A DNA stretch of 9,281 bases from Kiloniellales bacterium (GTDB lineage: Bacteria; Pseudomonadota; Alphaproteobacteria; Kiloniellales; JAKSBE01): positions 1-9,281 of the forward strand of contig JASJAL010000167.1 in NCBI GenBank assembly GCA_030067055.1, given 5' to 3'. Both the position numbers and the translations under genes were made by a program. A model generated the notes under the pieces. That model was not told the origin of the DNA. It worked only from the letters and a program-made list of their open reading frames with translations, and made no database searches. Position 1 is the first letter of the stretch. Each line of letters opens with the position of its first letter. This document shows positions 1 through 7,481 of this stretch, piece by piece.

Positions 1-398
1 TCCGGAGTGCAGAAGCCCATGACGTGCTCGACGCCGGCCCGGTTGTACCAGCTGCGGTCGAACAGCATGATTTCGCCGGCGGCCGGGAAGTGGGGCATGT
101 AGCGCTGCATGTAGAGCTGCGTCTTCTGCCGTTCGGTCGGGGCCGGCAAGGCGACGACCCGGAAGACGCGCGGACTGACGCGTTCTGTGATGCGCTTGAT
201 GACCCCGCCCTTGCCGGCGGCGTCCCGGCCCTCGAAGACCACCGCGACTCTTAAGCCCTTTTCAACGACCCAGGTCTGGAGCCGGCAGAGCTCGACCTGG
301 AGCTTCTCGAGCCTCTTGTCGAATTCCTGCCTCGACATTCTCTTCTTTTTGGGCTTGTCCTTCGCCGTTTCCGCTTTCTTCGAACTCTTTTTCGACAT
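1..398 (-). CDS. ppk2: Polyphosphate kinase 2 family protein (PPK2), N-terminal part, cut by window edge
   Basis: Reading leftward from an ATG at 398, 132 codons are visible before the window ends. After a Lys-rich, probably disordered N-terminus (about residues 1-20) comes a short helix and then the PPK2 core. The Walker A-type loop GRDAAGKGG lies at residues 57-65, followed by [20 protein letters not shown], and the second hallmark [12 protein letters not shown] at 113-124. PPK2 enzymes are cytoplasmic P-loop kinases that transfer phosphate between inorganic polyphosphate and nucleotides (ADP/GDP to ATP/GTP, or AMP to ADP in some classes). The visible part cannot decide substrate class. The start is supported by AGGGAG (409-414 on the complement) 10 bases upstream; an in-frame Met at residue 21 is a less likely alternative. 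The C-terminal half, including the rest of the lid region, lies outside. Family identification is firm because both motifs are present in the right order. Confidence 0.95.
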   Translation of the reverse strand, partial: MSKKSSKKAETAKDKPKKKRMSRQEFDKRLEKLQVELCRLQTWVVEKGLRVAVVFEGRDAAGKGGVIKRITERVSPRVFRVVALPAPTERQKTQLYMQRYMPHFPAAGEIMLFDRSWYNRAGVEHVMGFCTP

Positions 399-1006
399 GG
401 CGTCAGATCTCCCTGTGCTTTTTCGATCCTGCCGCGAGGGGAAAGACCGCCCACGGCTTGACCCGTTTCATTGATCGGCCCAAGCCAAGGCGGTCGAGGC
501 TAGAGCCACGGTATTGCGGGTCAGGGGCATCGGTCTATCCGTTTCGCGCAAAGGACCTGGCTGGGTTCTGATCCGGATAACGATCATATTGCCTGTTCTC
601 TTCGCGTGAACGAAGTGCGCCGGTCCGAATCTAGGACCCCGGTCGGGGGAAAGGTTGCGTAAATCGGATAGACGAAGCATCGAGGATTCAGCTCTACTTG
701 CAAAAACCGGCGTTGCGGATCTCTTCAAGCGGAGCTCCCTTTGCTGGGATTCTTGTCCGGTATTCAAGGGTTTGCGTGAGAGAAGAGGTCATAGGGGCCA
801 GCACAGCTTTCTCAAATCTTGAGCCGCGATAGAGGGTTCAGATTGCGCCCGATTGGCGCATAGTCTAGGAAGTAAGAGTTCGTTGAGGGACGGATGTACG
901 GTCGGGCAATCAGACTCAGTCAGTTTATCGCCGCTCGAGGCCGAGCAACGTCTTGTTGGCTCTGGCCGTCTTTCGGCCAGCGTGTCACCGCGAAGGAGTG
1001 TACAAA
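399..1006. other. Gene-free stretch between ppk2 and the exported protein gene
   Basis: About 600 bases separate two divergently transcribed genes, so promoters for both should lie here. I could not pick a convincing -35/-10 pair for either strand. Small structures seen are an inverted repeat TGCGCC-CGATT-GGCGCA at 844-860 and a 7-bp hairpin at 962-980 (listed separately). Open frames here, such as one on the minus strand at 468-767, show no recognisable domain and no good ribosome binding site. Confidence 0.6.
962..980 (+). promoter_or_regulatory. Hairpin in the presumed 5' leader of the exported protein gene
   Basis: CTGGCCG (962-968) pairs perfectly with CGGCCAG (974-980) around the loop TCTTT. 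It ends 12 bases before the AAGGAG ribosome binding site of the gene starting at 1007. It is not followed by a T-run, so it is more likely a leader structure (mRNA stability or translation control) than a terminator. The role is inference; only the pairing is seen. Confidence 0.35.
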
Positions 1007-1732
1007 ATGACTCGAACAATCCCCTGGTGTCTCGCAGTGGCCCTGGCCGCAGCCGTGAGTCTCGGCTCTGGGACCTTGTCTGCGCAGCAGCTGTCGCAAT
1101 CGAGCCTGACCGATGCTGAGGTCGATCAGCGGCTGCGCTTCCTGGAACAGCGCCTGGACGACAGCAGGACCCACGGACAGATCTGGTGGTACACCTGGTT
1201 GACCCTCAATGGCGGCAGCGCTATCGCGAACACTGCCATGGCGGCAGGCACTGGCGACCACGACGACACCGTCTCGCACGCCGTCCAGGCTGCGCGCGCC
1301 ACGATCGGCACGGCAAACATGCTGCTCGATCCCCTCGAGGCGCGGCACGGTGCCGACAACATCCGTGACCTGCCAGAAGGAACCCGCGAGGAAAAACTGG
1401 CCAAGCTGCGCCTGGCCGAGGACCAGCTGAAGCGCAACGCCGAGCGGACGGATACCCGCTACGATTGGAAGCGGTATGCTGGGAACGCCGCAATTAATGC
1501 CGCGGCCGGCGGCATCATCGCGGCCTGGGCTGAGGAGGGCGAGGCCTGGCAGGTCGGCGTTACCGGCTTCCTTGGCGGCCTTGCCATGCTCTGGTCCGAG
1601 CCCTGGAACCCGAACAACGACTGGGAGGACTACCAGAAGCTGTCCGGTGGGAGCACCAGCGAACTCGAAATCGACATCATACCGACGGCCCGGCGGGACG
1701 GCGGTGGTCTTGCCGTCCGCCTGTCCTGGTGA
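1007..1732 (+). CDS. Exported protein of unknown function with signal peptide, 241 aa
   Basis: I do not recognise the family. The ATG at 1007 is chosen because AAGGAG (993-998) sits 8 bases upstream and because it gives a clean Sec signal peptide: a short charged start (MTRT), a hydrophobic Ala/Leu core, and a likely cut after residue 25 (LSA before QQLSQ). An in-frame upstream start at 953 would spoil the signal. The mature part begins with a charged, probably helical segment (residues ~33-52, DAEVDQRLRFLEQRLDDSR), then a Trp/Tyr patch (QIWWYTWLTLNGG). A second charged helix follows at ~124-150 (EGTREEKLAKLRLAEDQLKR). Two Gly/Ala-rich hydrophobic stretches follow (INAAAGGIIAAW and VGVTGFLGGLAMLW), each long enough to be buried or membrane-associated. 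The chain ends in alternating hydrophobic residues and a terminal Trp (LAVRLSW). Periplasmic or envelope location is likely. It appears monocistronic: a strong hairpin follows at 1773. Confidence 0.8.
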   Translation: MTRTIPWCLAVALAAAVSLGSGTLSAQQLSQSSLTDAEVDQRLRFLEQRLDDSRTHGQIWWYTWLTLNGGSAIANTAMAAGTGDHDDTVSHAVQAARATIGTANMLLDPLEARHGADNIRDLPEGTREEKLAKLRLAEDQLKRNAERTDTRYDWKRYAGNAAINAAAGGIIAAWAEEGEAWQVGVTGFLGGLAMLWSEPWNPNNDWEDYQKLSGGSTSELEIDIIPTARRDGGGLAVRLSW

Positions 1733-1772
1733 CGGATCAGAAGCCTCTAGCAAACAACAGAAGTTCAAGCTT

Positions 1773-1808
1773 GGGCCGCCGCCGAGTTGCACGCTCGGCG
1801 CGCGGCCC
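1773..1808 (+). terminator. GC-rich hairpin downstream of the exported protein gene
   Basis: GGGCCGC (1773-1779) plus CGCCGAG (1780-1786) pair with CTCGGCG (1794-1800) and GCGGCCC (1802-1808), giving a 14-bp stem with one bulged C at 1801 and a 7-base loop. It lies 40 bases after the stop codon at 1732. There is only a weak T-rich tract afterwards (TCGTACTTTCTG), so it may be an imperfect intrinsic terminator or a 3'-end stabiliser. The structure is clear; the role is inferred from position. Confidence 0.6.
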
Positions 1809-2251
1809 TCGTACTTTCTGACGGCGACACCGTCTGACGGGAAACCATCGCCTTGCTGCGTAGTGGTCGCAGATGGACATCGCGTACGGTAGACATGCCG
1901 GCCCGGCCTGTCTTCGGTCAGAGGTAAACCAGTTGTCCTATATCCCTGAAATGGCTCGTTTTTTTTGCGCTCGATTGACTCCGAGTGAGCGGAGTTTGGC
2001 CTAGCGATCCGTTTCGCCATGGACTAAAGTTCAATGGCGGGAGCGTTTCCTATGTTGGATCCTGGTCGAGGCCAGGGCCACATGGGGCAGGCAAGAAAAG
2101 CGAGCAATGGGGGGAGGCTGTCGGCGATGGGGTTGGCGATCTGCCAACGATTGACGACTTGGCGCGGCGCGACGCCGATTGCTGCTGCGTGCCTGCGCCC
2201 CTGGATCTGGAGCCTGCGACCGGCGGGCGCCTGGCGATGAGGATGATGGCG
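1809..2251. other. Gene-free stretch upstream of the RND operon
   Basis: Together with 1733-1808 this makes about 520 bases without a supportable gene. It should carry the promoter of the RND operon, but I see no convincing -35/-10 pair: a TTGACT at 1975-1980 has no good -10 at the usual distance. Visible elements are a run of eight T at 1959-1966, a small inverted repeat CTCCG-AGTGAG-CGGAG spanning the GTG at 1985, and a 6-bp hairpin GTTGGC-GATCT-GCCAAC at 2132-2148. No regulator gene is adjacent. Confidence 0.5.
2132..2148 (+). repeat. Short hairpin upstream of the RND adaptor gene
   Basis: GTTGGC (2132-2137) and GCCAAC (2143-2148) pair perfectly around GATCT. It lies about 100 bases before the adaptor start and could be an operator half-site pair or a leader hairpin. 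At 6 bp in GC-rich DNA it may also be chance. Confidence 0.2.
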
Positions 2252-3922
2252 ATGGCATTCAAGTCCGGAACTTTTCGGTCTCTGACGCTGCTCTGTGCCC
2301 TCGGGGCTGCGACTATGGGTTGTGAAGAGAAGGACCCGGACGAAGCGGCACAACCGCTTCCGCGTCCGGTCTCCTTCGTGAATCTCGAACTCACCAATCC
2401 GCGGCTCAACACGCTGGTCGCCGGGTCGGTCGAGTCCTGGAAAAAGGAGATGATCGGTCACCGGGTGTCTGGCCGAGTCAATTTCGTTCGCGAACCGGGC
2501 GAGAATATTGTGGGCCGCATATTCGGCGACGACGGCGAGATCCTCGAGCCGGGCACGACCATCGGCTCGATCGACAACGATCGCTACCTCTTGCGCGTCA
2601 GGGAAGCGGAGGCGCAGGTCAGGAGCGCTGAGGCCAAAGCCGAGTCGATCCGCGTGGAGTTGGAGAAGACCATCCCCAATTTGCTGAGCGAGGAACAGGC
2701 GGAATTCGACCGCGCAAAGAAAGAAGACGCGCGCCAGCAACAGCTCTTGAAAGACGGCGCCGGCGTGCCGAAGCAAGCCGATATCGCCCGCGCAGCTCTC
2801 CGGGAATCCGAGGCCCGGCTCGGCCAGGTGCAGTCCAGAAAAGCGGAGATCGAGAGCGAGCTCGCGTCGGCCGAGGCCGAAATGGTGCAGGCCATGGAGG
2901 TGCTGCAACAGGCGAAGGTCGACCTCGCCGACACCCAGCTGCATTCTCCCTTCAACGGGCAGATCTCTAAGGTTCATGTGATTCCGGGCGGCTTCGTCGA
3001 ACAGGGCCAGCCCGTGGTGACCGTGCAGATGATGGATCCGGTCAAGATCCAGGTTGCCGTCTCGCCGGATACCGACCGCAGGGTGAACTACAACGATATC
3101 CTTAAGGTCTATGCCGAGGGATCAGAGGAGCCGCTCAACGGCTGGGTCTGGAAGAAAGACGCCGTTGCCGACGCTTCGACGCGGACCTTCATAGTTACGC
3201 TGCTGGTCCGCAATCGTCAGATCGAGGTCGATCCTCCAGAGCAACTCGGTGACGTGGATGCCTATCCGACCAGCGATATCTTGCCCGTCGATTCCGAGCA
3301 TGACGATGGGGCGCCACCCTACTTCGTCGACGAGTTGACCCTGCACAAGGATGAGCAGGGTTACTTCGTTTGGAAGGTGGAGGGCCTGACCGTCGCCGAT
3401 CTCAAAGGCACCTTCGACCCCTTCTTCAAGGTGAAGAAGCTTCGCGTGTCGCCTGGCAGCCGTCGTATGCCATTTCTGCAGACTTTTACCTATCGAGAGC
3501 TGGCAGATATCGGGGAGCTCAATCCGAGTATGGATCTCATCGCCTCGGGTTTGCCGACCAAGGTCGAGGATGGCGCTTCGGTTTATCTCTCGCGCAAGCG
3601 CTGGCTCTTGCGGCCGGGCGAACTGGTCAAGGTCGACCTCCGAAGCGGGCAGATCCCGCCCGGGTTCTACGTGCCGGTGCAGGCGATCATCAAAGAAGAC
3701 GCGGATCATCACGTCTTCGTCGTGACCGAACAGGCGAACGGCGCGCAGGAGGCAAAGAAAGTCGCCGTGCGCGTCGGCGATACCATCGGAACCTTCCAAG
3801 GCATCGAGCCTGTCACCGACGGCGATCTTGCCGAAGGCATGAAACTGATCGTCGAGGGTGCTCACTATCTGCGTGACGGCGAGGCCGTAAACGCCTTCTT
3901 CGAAGTGGAGCAGGCGCTGTGA
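2252..3922 (+). CDS. RND efflux periplasmic adaptor (membrane fusion protein), enlarged, probable lipoprotein
   Basis: This is the adaptor of an RND exporter; it links the inner-membrane pump encoded next to it with an outer-membrane channel. ATG 2252 is chosen because GAGGA (2239-2243) sits 8 bases upstream and the result is a short signal ending in a Cys at residue 24 (GAATMGC), with Glu at +2 suggesting outer-membrane sorting. The lipobox is atypical (Thr at -3). ATG 2237, 2243 and 2246 are alternatives; a GTG at 1985 would add an implausible 89 residues. Order: lipoyl half (~83-111), long Glu/Ala-rich coiled-coil hairpin (~113-230), second lipoyl half (TQLHSPFNGQISKVHVIPGG, ~228-247), then the beta-barrel domain with the family strand TRTFIVTLLVRN at 310-321. 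The matching strand LRPGELVKV comes only at 453, after about 130 extra residues. A membrane-proximal domain (~472-556) closes the protein. At about 556 aa it is much longer than the usual 350-420. Its stop overlaps the pump start. Confidence 0.92.
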   Translation: MAFKSGTFRSLTLLCALGAATMGCEEKDPDEAAQPLPRPVSFVNLELTNPRLNTLVAGSVESWKKEMIGHRVSGRVNFVREPGENIVGRIFGDDGEILEPGTTIGSIDNDRYLLRVREAEAQVRSAEAKAESIRVELEKTIPNLLSEEQAEFDRAKKEDARQQQLLKDGAGVPKQADIARAALRESEARLGQVQSRKAEIESELASAEAEMVQAMEVLQQAKVDLADTQLHSPFNGQISKVHVIPGGFVEQGQPVVTVQMMDPVKIQVAVSPDTDRRVNYNDILKVYAEGSEEPLNGWVWKKDAVADASTRTFIVTLLVRNRQIEVDPPEQLGDVDAYPTSDILPVDSEHDDGAPPYFVDELTLHKDEQGYFVWKVEGLTVADLKGTFDPFFKVKKLRVSPGSRRMPFLQTFTYRELADIGELNPSMDLIASGLPTKVEDGASVYLSRKRWLLRPGELVKVDLRSGQIPPGFYVPVQAIIKEDADHHVFVVTEQANGAQEAKKVAVRVGDTIGTFQGIEPVTDGDLAEGMKLIVEGAHYLRDGEAVNAFFEVEQAL

Positions 3923-6900
3923 ATCTTCCGAAGTTCGCGCTCGAGCACAAGCCGATCGTCCTCGGCTTCGCCCTTCTTTTGCTCATTTGGGGCTTGAACG
4001 TCTTCCTGACCGCACCGCGTCGCGAGGACCCTGAATTCCTGATCCGGGAAGCGGTGGTGAACACCGAGTGGCCCGGTGCGACCGCTCAACAGGTCGAAGA
4101 ACTGGTGACCGACAAAATCGAGGTCGCCGCCGCCAACATCAAGCAGGTGCGGCGGGTGCAGTCGACGAGCTCTGTCGGGAAGTCCACGGTTCAGGTCACG
4201 ACCATCGACGATGTCACGGATACTGCGTCGATCTGGACGAAGCTGCGCGCGGAAATGGCGCTGATCGCGCCGGACCTTCCGGAAGGCGCCTCGCCGCCAG
4301 CGGTCGACGATAACTTCGGAGACACGGCCGCATTGGTCTTGGCCATCTATCAGGACCCGGAATCCGCTGAAAGGCGGCGCTACACGCCAAAGGAAATGGA
4401 GATCTTCGCGAGACGCCTACGCGATCGCCTGATGGATATACGGCCGACGGAGACGGATGCGGACGGACGCCTCGTGCCCATCACCACTGCGCCGGCCTAT
4501 GTGGCGCGTCTCGATCTCTACGGCGTACAGCGTGAAGTCATTTACCTGGAAACCGATGCCGGCGTTTGGAGCCAGCTCAAACTTACGACCGAAGAACTGC
4601 AGCAGCTTCTCGCCCAACGCAACGTGGTTGCACCCGCCGGAACCTTCAACACCGAGACCGATCGGGTTCATACCCGGCTATCCGGCAACTTTGACGCGGC
4701 GCGCGAGATCGACAGCGTGGTCGTTGGCCGGGTCGCCTCCGGTGCCGAAAATCCCGGACGGCAAACCCTTGCCGAGCTAAAGAGGGACATCGAGGCGGGC
4801 GAAGGAGTCGATTCGGGACGGCCGGCGTCCTTCGAAGTTCCGGTCTATCTGGACGACCTGCGGATCAACGTCACCCGCGGCTACGCGGATCCACCCGAAA
4901 CTCTGGCGCGCTTTGGCGATAGCGAGATCTCGGCCGACGCCATCGCTTTGTCCTTCACCATGAAGTCGGGCACCAACATCACCTGGCTGGGCGAGGAGGT
5001 CGACCGGCTGTTGGCGACCCAACGCGACACCTTTTTGCCGCCGGACATCGTGGTCCATACGGTCTCGGATCCGCCCTTCTTCGTCGAAAAGAAGATCAGC
5101 GACGTCGTGGACAACCTGATCGAAGCCGTCGTTCTGGTCTTGCTGATCCTGGGATTGCTGGCGGGTCCGCGGGTTGCCCTGGTCACGGCTGCCTCGGTTC
5201 CTTTGATCATGCTGAGTTCGCTGGCATTGATGCGGATCTGGAATATCGAGATCGAACAGATTTCGCTCGCGGCGCTCATCGTTTCCCTGGGTCTGTTGGT
5301 CGACAACGCCATCGTGACCTGCGAGAACACCACCCAGTTCCTCAACCGAGGAATGGACCGCGAGCAAGCCGTCATCGAAGGCTGCAATCAGGTGGGCACT
5401 TCGCTGCTGTGGTCCTCGCTGACGACGATCAGCGTTTTCATTCCCATGACCTTTGCGCTACCCGCCGATATCGGGGAGTACGTCTTCAGCCTGCCGGTGG
5501 TGGTCACCTTGACCTTGAGCGTCAGCTGGCTTTGCGCCATGACGGTGACGCCAATCCTCAACTATTATGTGCTGGTCCCTACGGACGGCCGGATGCCCGT
5601 CGCTGCCCTTGCCACTTGGGTCCGGGGCAAACTTGGCGGCGGTGGCAAGAAGGAGGAAGACACAAAGAGCGTCACGGACGGGGAGCCCGCAAAGCCCGCT
5701 GCTTGGTACCTGCCCCTGTGTCGCTTCGCGATGGCCGGACGCATTCCGACCATCGGCGTTGCCTTCGCCCTGCTGGTCGGTGCGCTCGCGCTGCCGGTGA
5801 AGCCGTCGTTCTTTCCGTTCTCCGATCGCAATCAGTTCACCGTCGACATCTGGGTGCCGACCACGTCGCCAATCTATCGGACCAACGAGGTGGCCAAGCA
5901 GGTTGAGACCCTGCTGCAGCGGCTGAGCAGCACGACATGGCAAGATGGGGAATGGATTCCTCTCACGGATGAGAACGGCGAGCCGGTCAAGCGCCTCAAC
6001 AACATGCTGGTCTATGTCGGCACTGGTGGCGCACGCTTCTACACGGGCCTCGATCCGGGGCCGCAGACACCACGATTCGCGAACATCATCGTCAACGCCA
6101 GGAGCTACGATGACGTGGATCCCTTCGTGGCAGATATCCGCCGGGGGGCCTGGGCCGGCGTCGGCGAGCCCGGCAGCGAGGATTTCTTGCCTCCGATCGC
6201 GGGCGCCCGTGTCGTGCCCCGGCAGCTGGTCATGGGCACGCCTGTTCCCTCTCCGATCGAATACCGCCTCCACGGGCCGCGCCTGGGCAGCGAAAAAGTG
6301 CTGCGCTATTACGGCAACAAGATGAAGGACGTGCTTCGCGACAGCGGCTACGTCTGGGACGTGCACGACAGTTGGGGTGAACTTGGATTTCAGTATGATG
6401 TGAACTTGAAGCCGGCGGAGGCGAACATGGCGGGCGTCACCAATGATACGGTGGCGCACACCTTGAACGCCTACTACAGCGGCTTCTATCTGACGACTTT
6501 CCGCGAAGGCGACCGGGAGCTCCCGGTTATGCTTCGCTTGCCTCCGGAGCAACGGCGCAAGCTCGAGAACGTCGAGAGCGCCTTCGTGGAAGGCTACTCT
6601 GGAAAGGTCCCGCTGAACTCGGTGGCGGAGTTCGACCTGACGCGGGTCCCGGTCGAGATCACTCGCTATCAGCGCGAGCGAGCGATGCGCATCAGGGCAC
6701 GCCCGGAAGCCGGGCTTCTGGCACGGGACATTCTTTCGCAGCTGAAACCGCAAATGGACGCGATCGAAGCGGAGCTGCCGCCCGGCTATCGCATCGAGGA
6801 CGGCGGTATCGAGGAAGAGGCACTGAAAGGCGAACGCGGCAACGCGACCTCGCTGATGGTCGGTCTCATCCTCGTGGTGTTCTGCCTGCTGCTGCAGTAC

Positions 6901-7443
6901 AACTCGGCGATCAAGCCGCTGCTGGTCATTCTCACGGTTCCGCTGTCCATTATCGGTGCGATGCTGGGACTTTGGATCCGCGACATCCCGATGGGCTTCA
7001 TGGAGACTCTTGGGTTCCTGGCGCTCTTCGGTACCGTTCTGAATGCGGCGATCTTGTTGATCGATTTCACGGAACAGCAGATCAAGCAGAAGCTTGCCGA
7101 GGGTGACGGTATTGCGCCGCCCGGAGAGCGCTCTTATTGCGGCCTGACCCGCGAGGCTTTTCGCGCCACTTTGGCCGAGGCCGGGCGAGCTCGCTTGATG
7201 CCGATCTTCCTGACGACGGCGACGACCGTTGCGGGCTTGACTTCTCTCATGTTCGGCGGCGGGCCCTTGTTCAAGGGTCTGGCGACAGCATTCGCGTCGG
7301 GCCTGATAGTAGGCAGCGCGATCACGCTCTTCGTCTTGCCCGCGCTGATGGCGCTTTTCGTCGAGAACTTCCGCTTCCAGCTGGTCAAACTGCCGGAACC
7401 GGAGAAGCTGTCGGGCGAGCCGGCTTCAGCCCCGGCCGAATAG
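3919..7443 (+). CDS. RND efflux pump, inner-membrane permease (AcrB/HAE-type superfamily), enlarged
   Basis: This is a proton-driven RND exporter working with the adaptor just upstream. It starts at GTG 3919, overlapping the adaptor TGA by four bases, with GGAG at 3907-3910; translation is probably coupled. The family layout is complete: TM1 (residues ~12-30), first periplasmic region, TM2-TM6 (~399-575), cytoplasmic linker with a Gly/Lys/Glu-rich piece (~573-590, GGGGKKEED), TM7, second periplasmic region, and TM8-TM12 (~975-1150). At 1174 aa it exceeds AcrB (1049). By alignment to AcrB D407 and K940, about 55 extra residues lie before TM4, about 46 between TM4 and TM10, and about 24 after. 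Candidates are ~175-187, a charged segment at ~273-308, ~671-690 (WQDGEWIPLTDENGEPV) and the loop after TM10. The TM4 relay reads LVDNAIV (D462, N463), so the second Asp is missing. TM10 reads GTVLNAAILLID, with Leu1041 where AcrB has Lys. Substrate cannot be told from sequence. Confidence 0.95.
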   Translation: MNLPKFALEHKPIVLGFALLLLIWGLNVFLTAPRREDPEFLIREAVVNTEWPGATAQQVEELVTDKIEVAAANIKQVRRVQSTSSVGKSTVQVTTIDDVTDTASIWTKLRAEMALIAPDLPEGASPPAVDDNFGDTAALVLAIYQDPESAERRRYTPKEMEIFARRLRDRLMDIRPTETDADGRLVPITTAPAYVARLDLYGVQREVIYLETDAGVWSQLKLTTEELQQLLAQRNVVAPAGTFNTETDRVHTRLSGNFDAAREIDSVVVGRVASGAENPGRQTLAELKRDIEAGEGVDSGRPASFEVPVYLDDLRINVTRGYADPPETLARFGDSEISADAIALSFTMKSGTNITWLGEEVDRLLATQRDTFLPPDIVVHTVSDPPFFVEKKISDVVDNLIEAVVLVLLILGLLAGPRVALVTAASVPLIMLSSLALMRIWNIEIEQISLAALIVSLGLLVDNAIVTCENTTQFLNRGMDREQAVIEGCNQVGTSLLWSSLTTISVFIPMTFALPADIGEYVFSLPVVVTLTLSVSWLCAMTVTPILNYYVLVPTDGRMPVAALATWVRGKLGGGGKKEEDTKSVTDGEPAKPAAWYLPLCRFAMAGRIPTIGVAFALLVGALALPVKPSFFPFSDRNQFTVDIWVPTTSPIYRTNEVAKQVETLLQRLSSTTWQDGEWIPLTDENGEPVKRLNNMLVYVGTGGARFYTGLDPGPQTPRFANIIVNARSYDDVDPFVADIRRGAWAGVGEPGSEDFLPPIAGARVVPRQLVMGTPVPSPIEYRLHGPRLGSEKVLRYYGNKMKDVLRDSGYVWDVHDSWGELGFQYDVNLKPAEANMAGVTNDTVAHTLNAYYSGFYLTTFREGDRELPVMLRLPPEQRRKLENVESAFVEGYSGKVPLNSVAEFDLTRVPVEITRYQRERAMRIRARPEAGLLARDILSQLKPQMDAIEAELPPGYRIEDGGIEEEALKGERGNATSLMVGLILVVFCLLLQYNSAIKPLLVILTVPLSIIGAMLGLWIRDIPMGFMETLGFLALFGTVLNAAILLIDFTEQQIKQKLAEGDGIAPPGERSYCGLTREAFRATLAEAGRARLMPIFLTTATTVAGLTSLMFGGGPLFKGLATAFASGLIVGSAITLFVLPALMALFVENFRFQLVKLPEPEKLSGEPASAPAE

Positions 7444-7447
7444 GGTA

Positions 7448-7468
7448 GGCGCCGCCGAATGCGGCGCC
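7448..7468 (+). terminator. Hairpin after the RND pump gene
   Basis: GGCGCCGC (7448-7455) pairs perfectly with GCGGCGCC (7461-7468) around CGAAT, beginning 5 bases after the pump stop codon. No T-run follows, so it is a probable but not classic intrinsic terminator. Being symmetric, it could also act on transcripts from the opposite strand. Confidence 0.5.
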
Positions 7469-7481
7469 GTCCCGGACATAT

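Noticed and set aside
468..767. A 99-codon minus-strand frame upstream of ppk2
   Set aside because: No ribosome binding site, no domain and a random-looking composition. Treated as part of the gene-free region.
1959..1966. Run of eight T as an intrinsic terminator
   Set aside because: No hairpin lies directly before it on the plus strand, and the strong hairpin at 1773-1808 is about 150 bases away. No terminator can be built from it.
1975..2008. TTGACT at 1975-1980 as the -35 of the RND operon promoter
   Set aside because: No acceptable -10 sits 16-18 bases downstream; the nearest AT-containing match (TAGCGA at 2002) is about 21 bases away and poor.
920..2020. Long minus-strand open frame opposite the exported protein gene
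   Set aside because: It runs antisense through a well-supported gene with a signal peptide, has no domain I recognise, and long antisense frames are common in GC-rich genomes.
2034..2240. A 68-codon plus-strand frame whose TGA overlaps the ATG at 2237
   Set aside because: The overlap looks like coupling, but the ATG at 2034 lacks a ribosome binding site and the peptide has no recognisable character. Chance in GC-rich DNA is more likely.
1985..2251. Extension of the adaptor gene to an in-frame GTG at 1985
   Set aside because: It would add 89 residues with a CCC triplet and no adaptor-like features, and would bury the lipoprotein signal. The start at 2252 has a ribosome binding site and a signal peptide.
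5458..6753. A 431-codon minus-strand open frame inside the RND pump gene
   Set aside because: It is fully antisense to a complete RND pump and its Arg/His-rich, low-complexity product has no family features.
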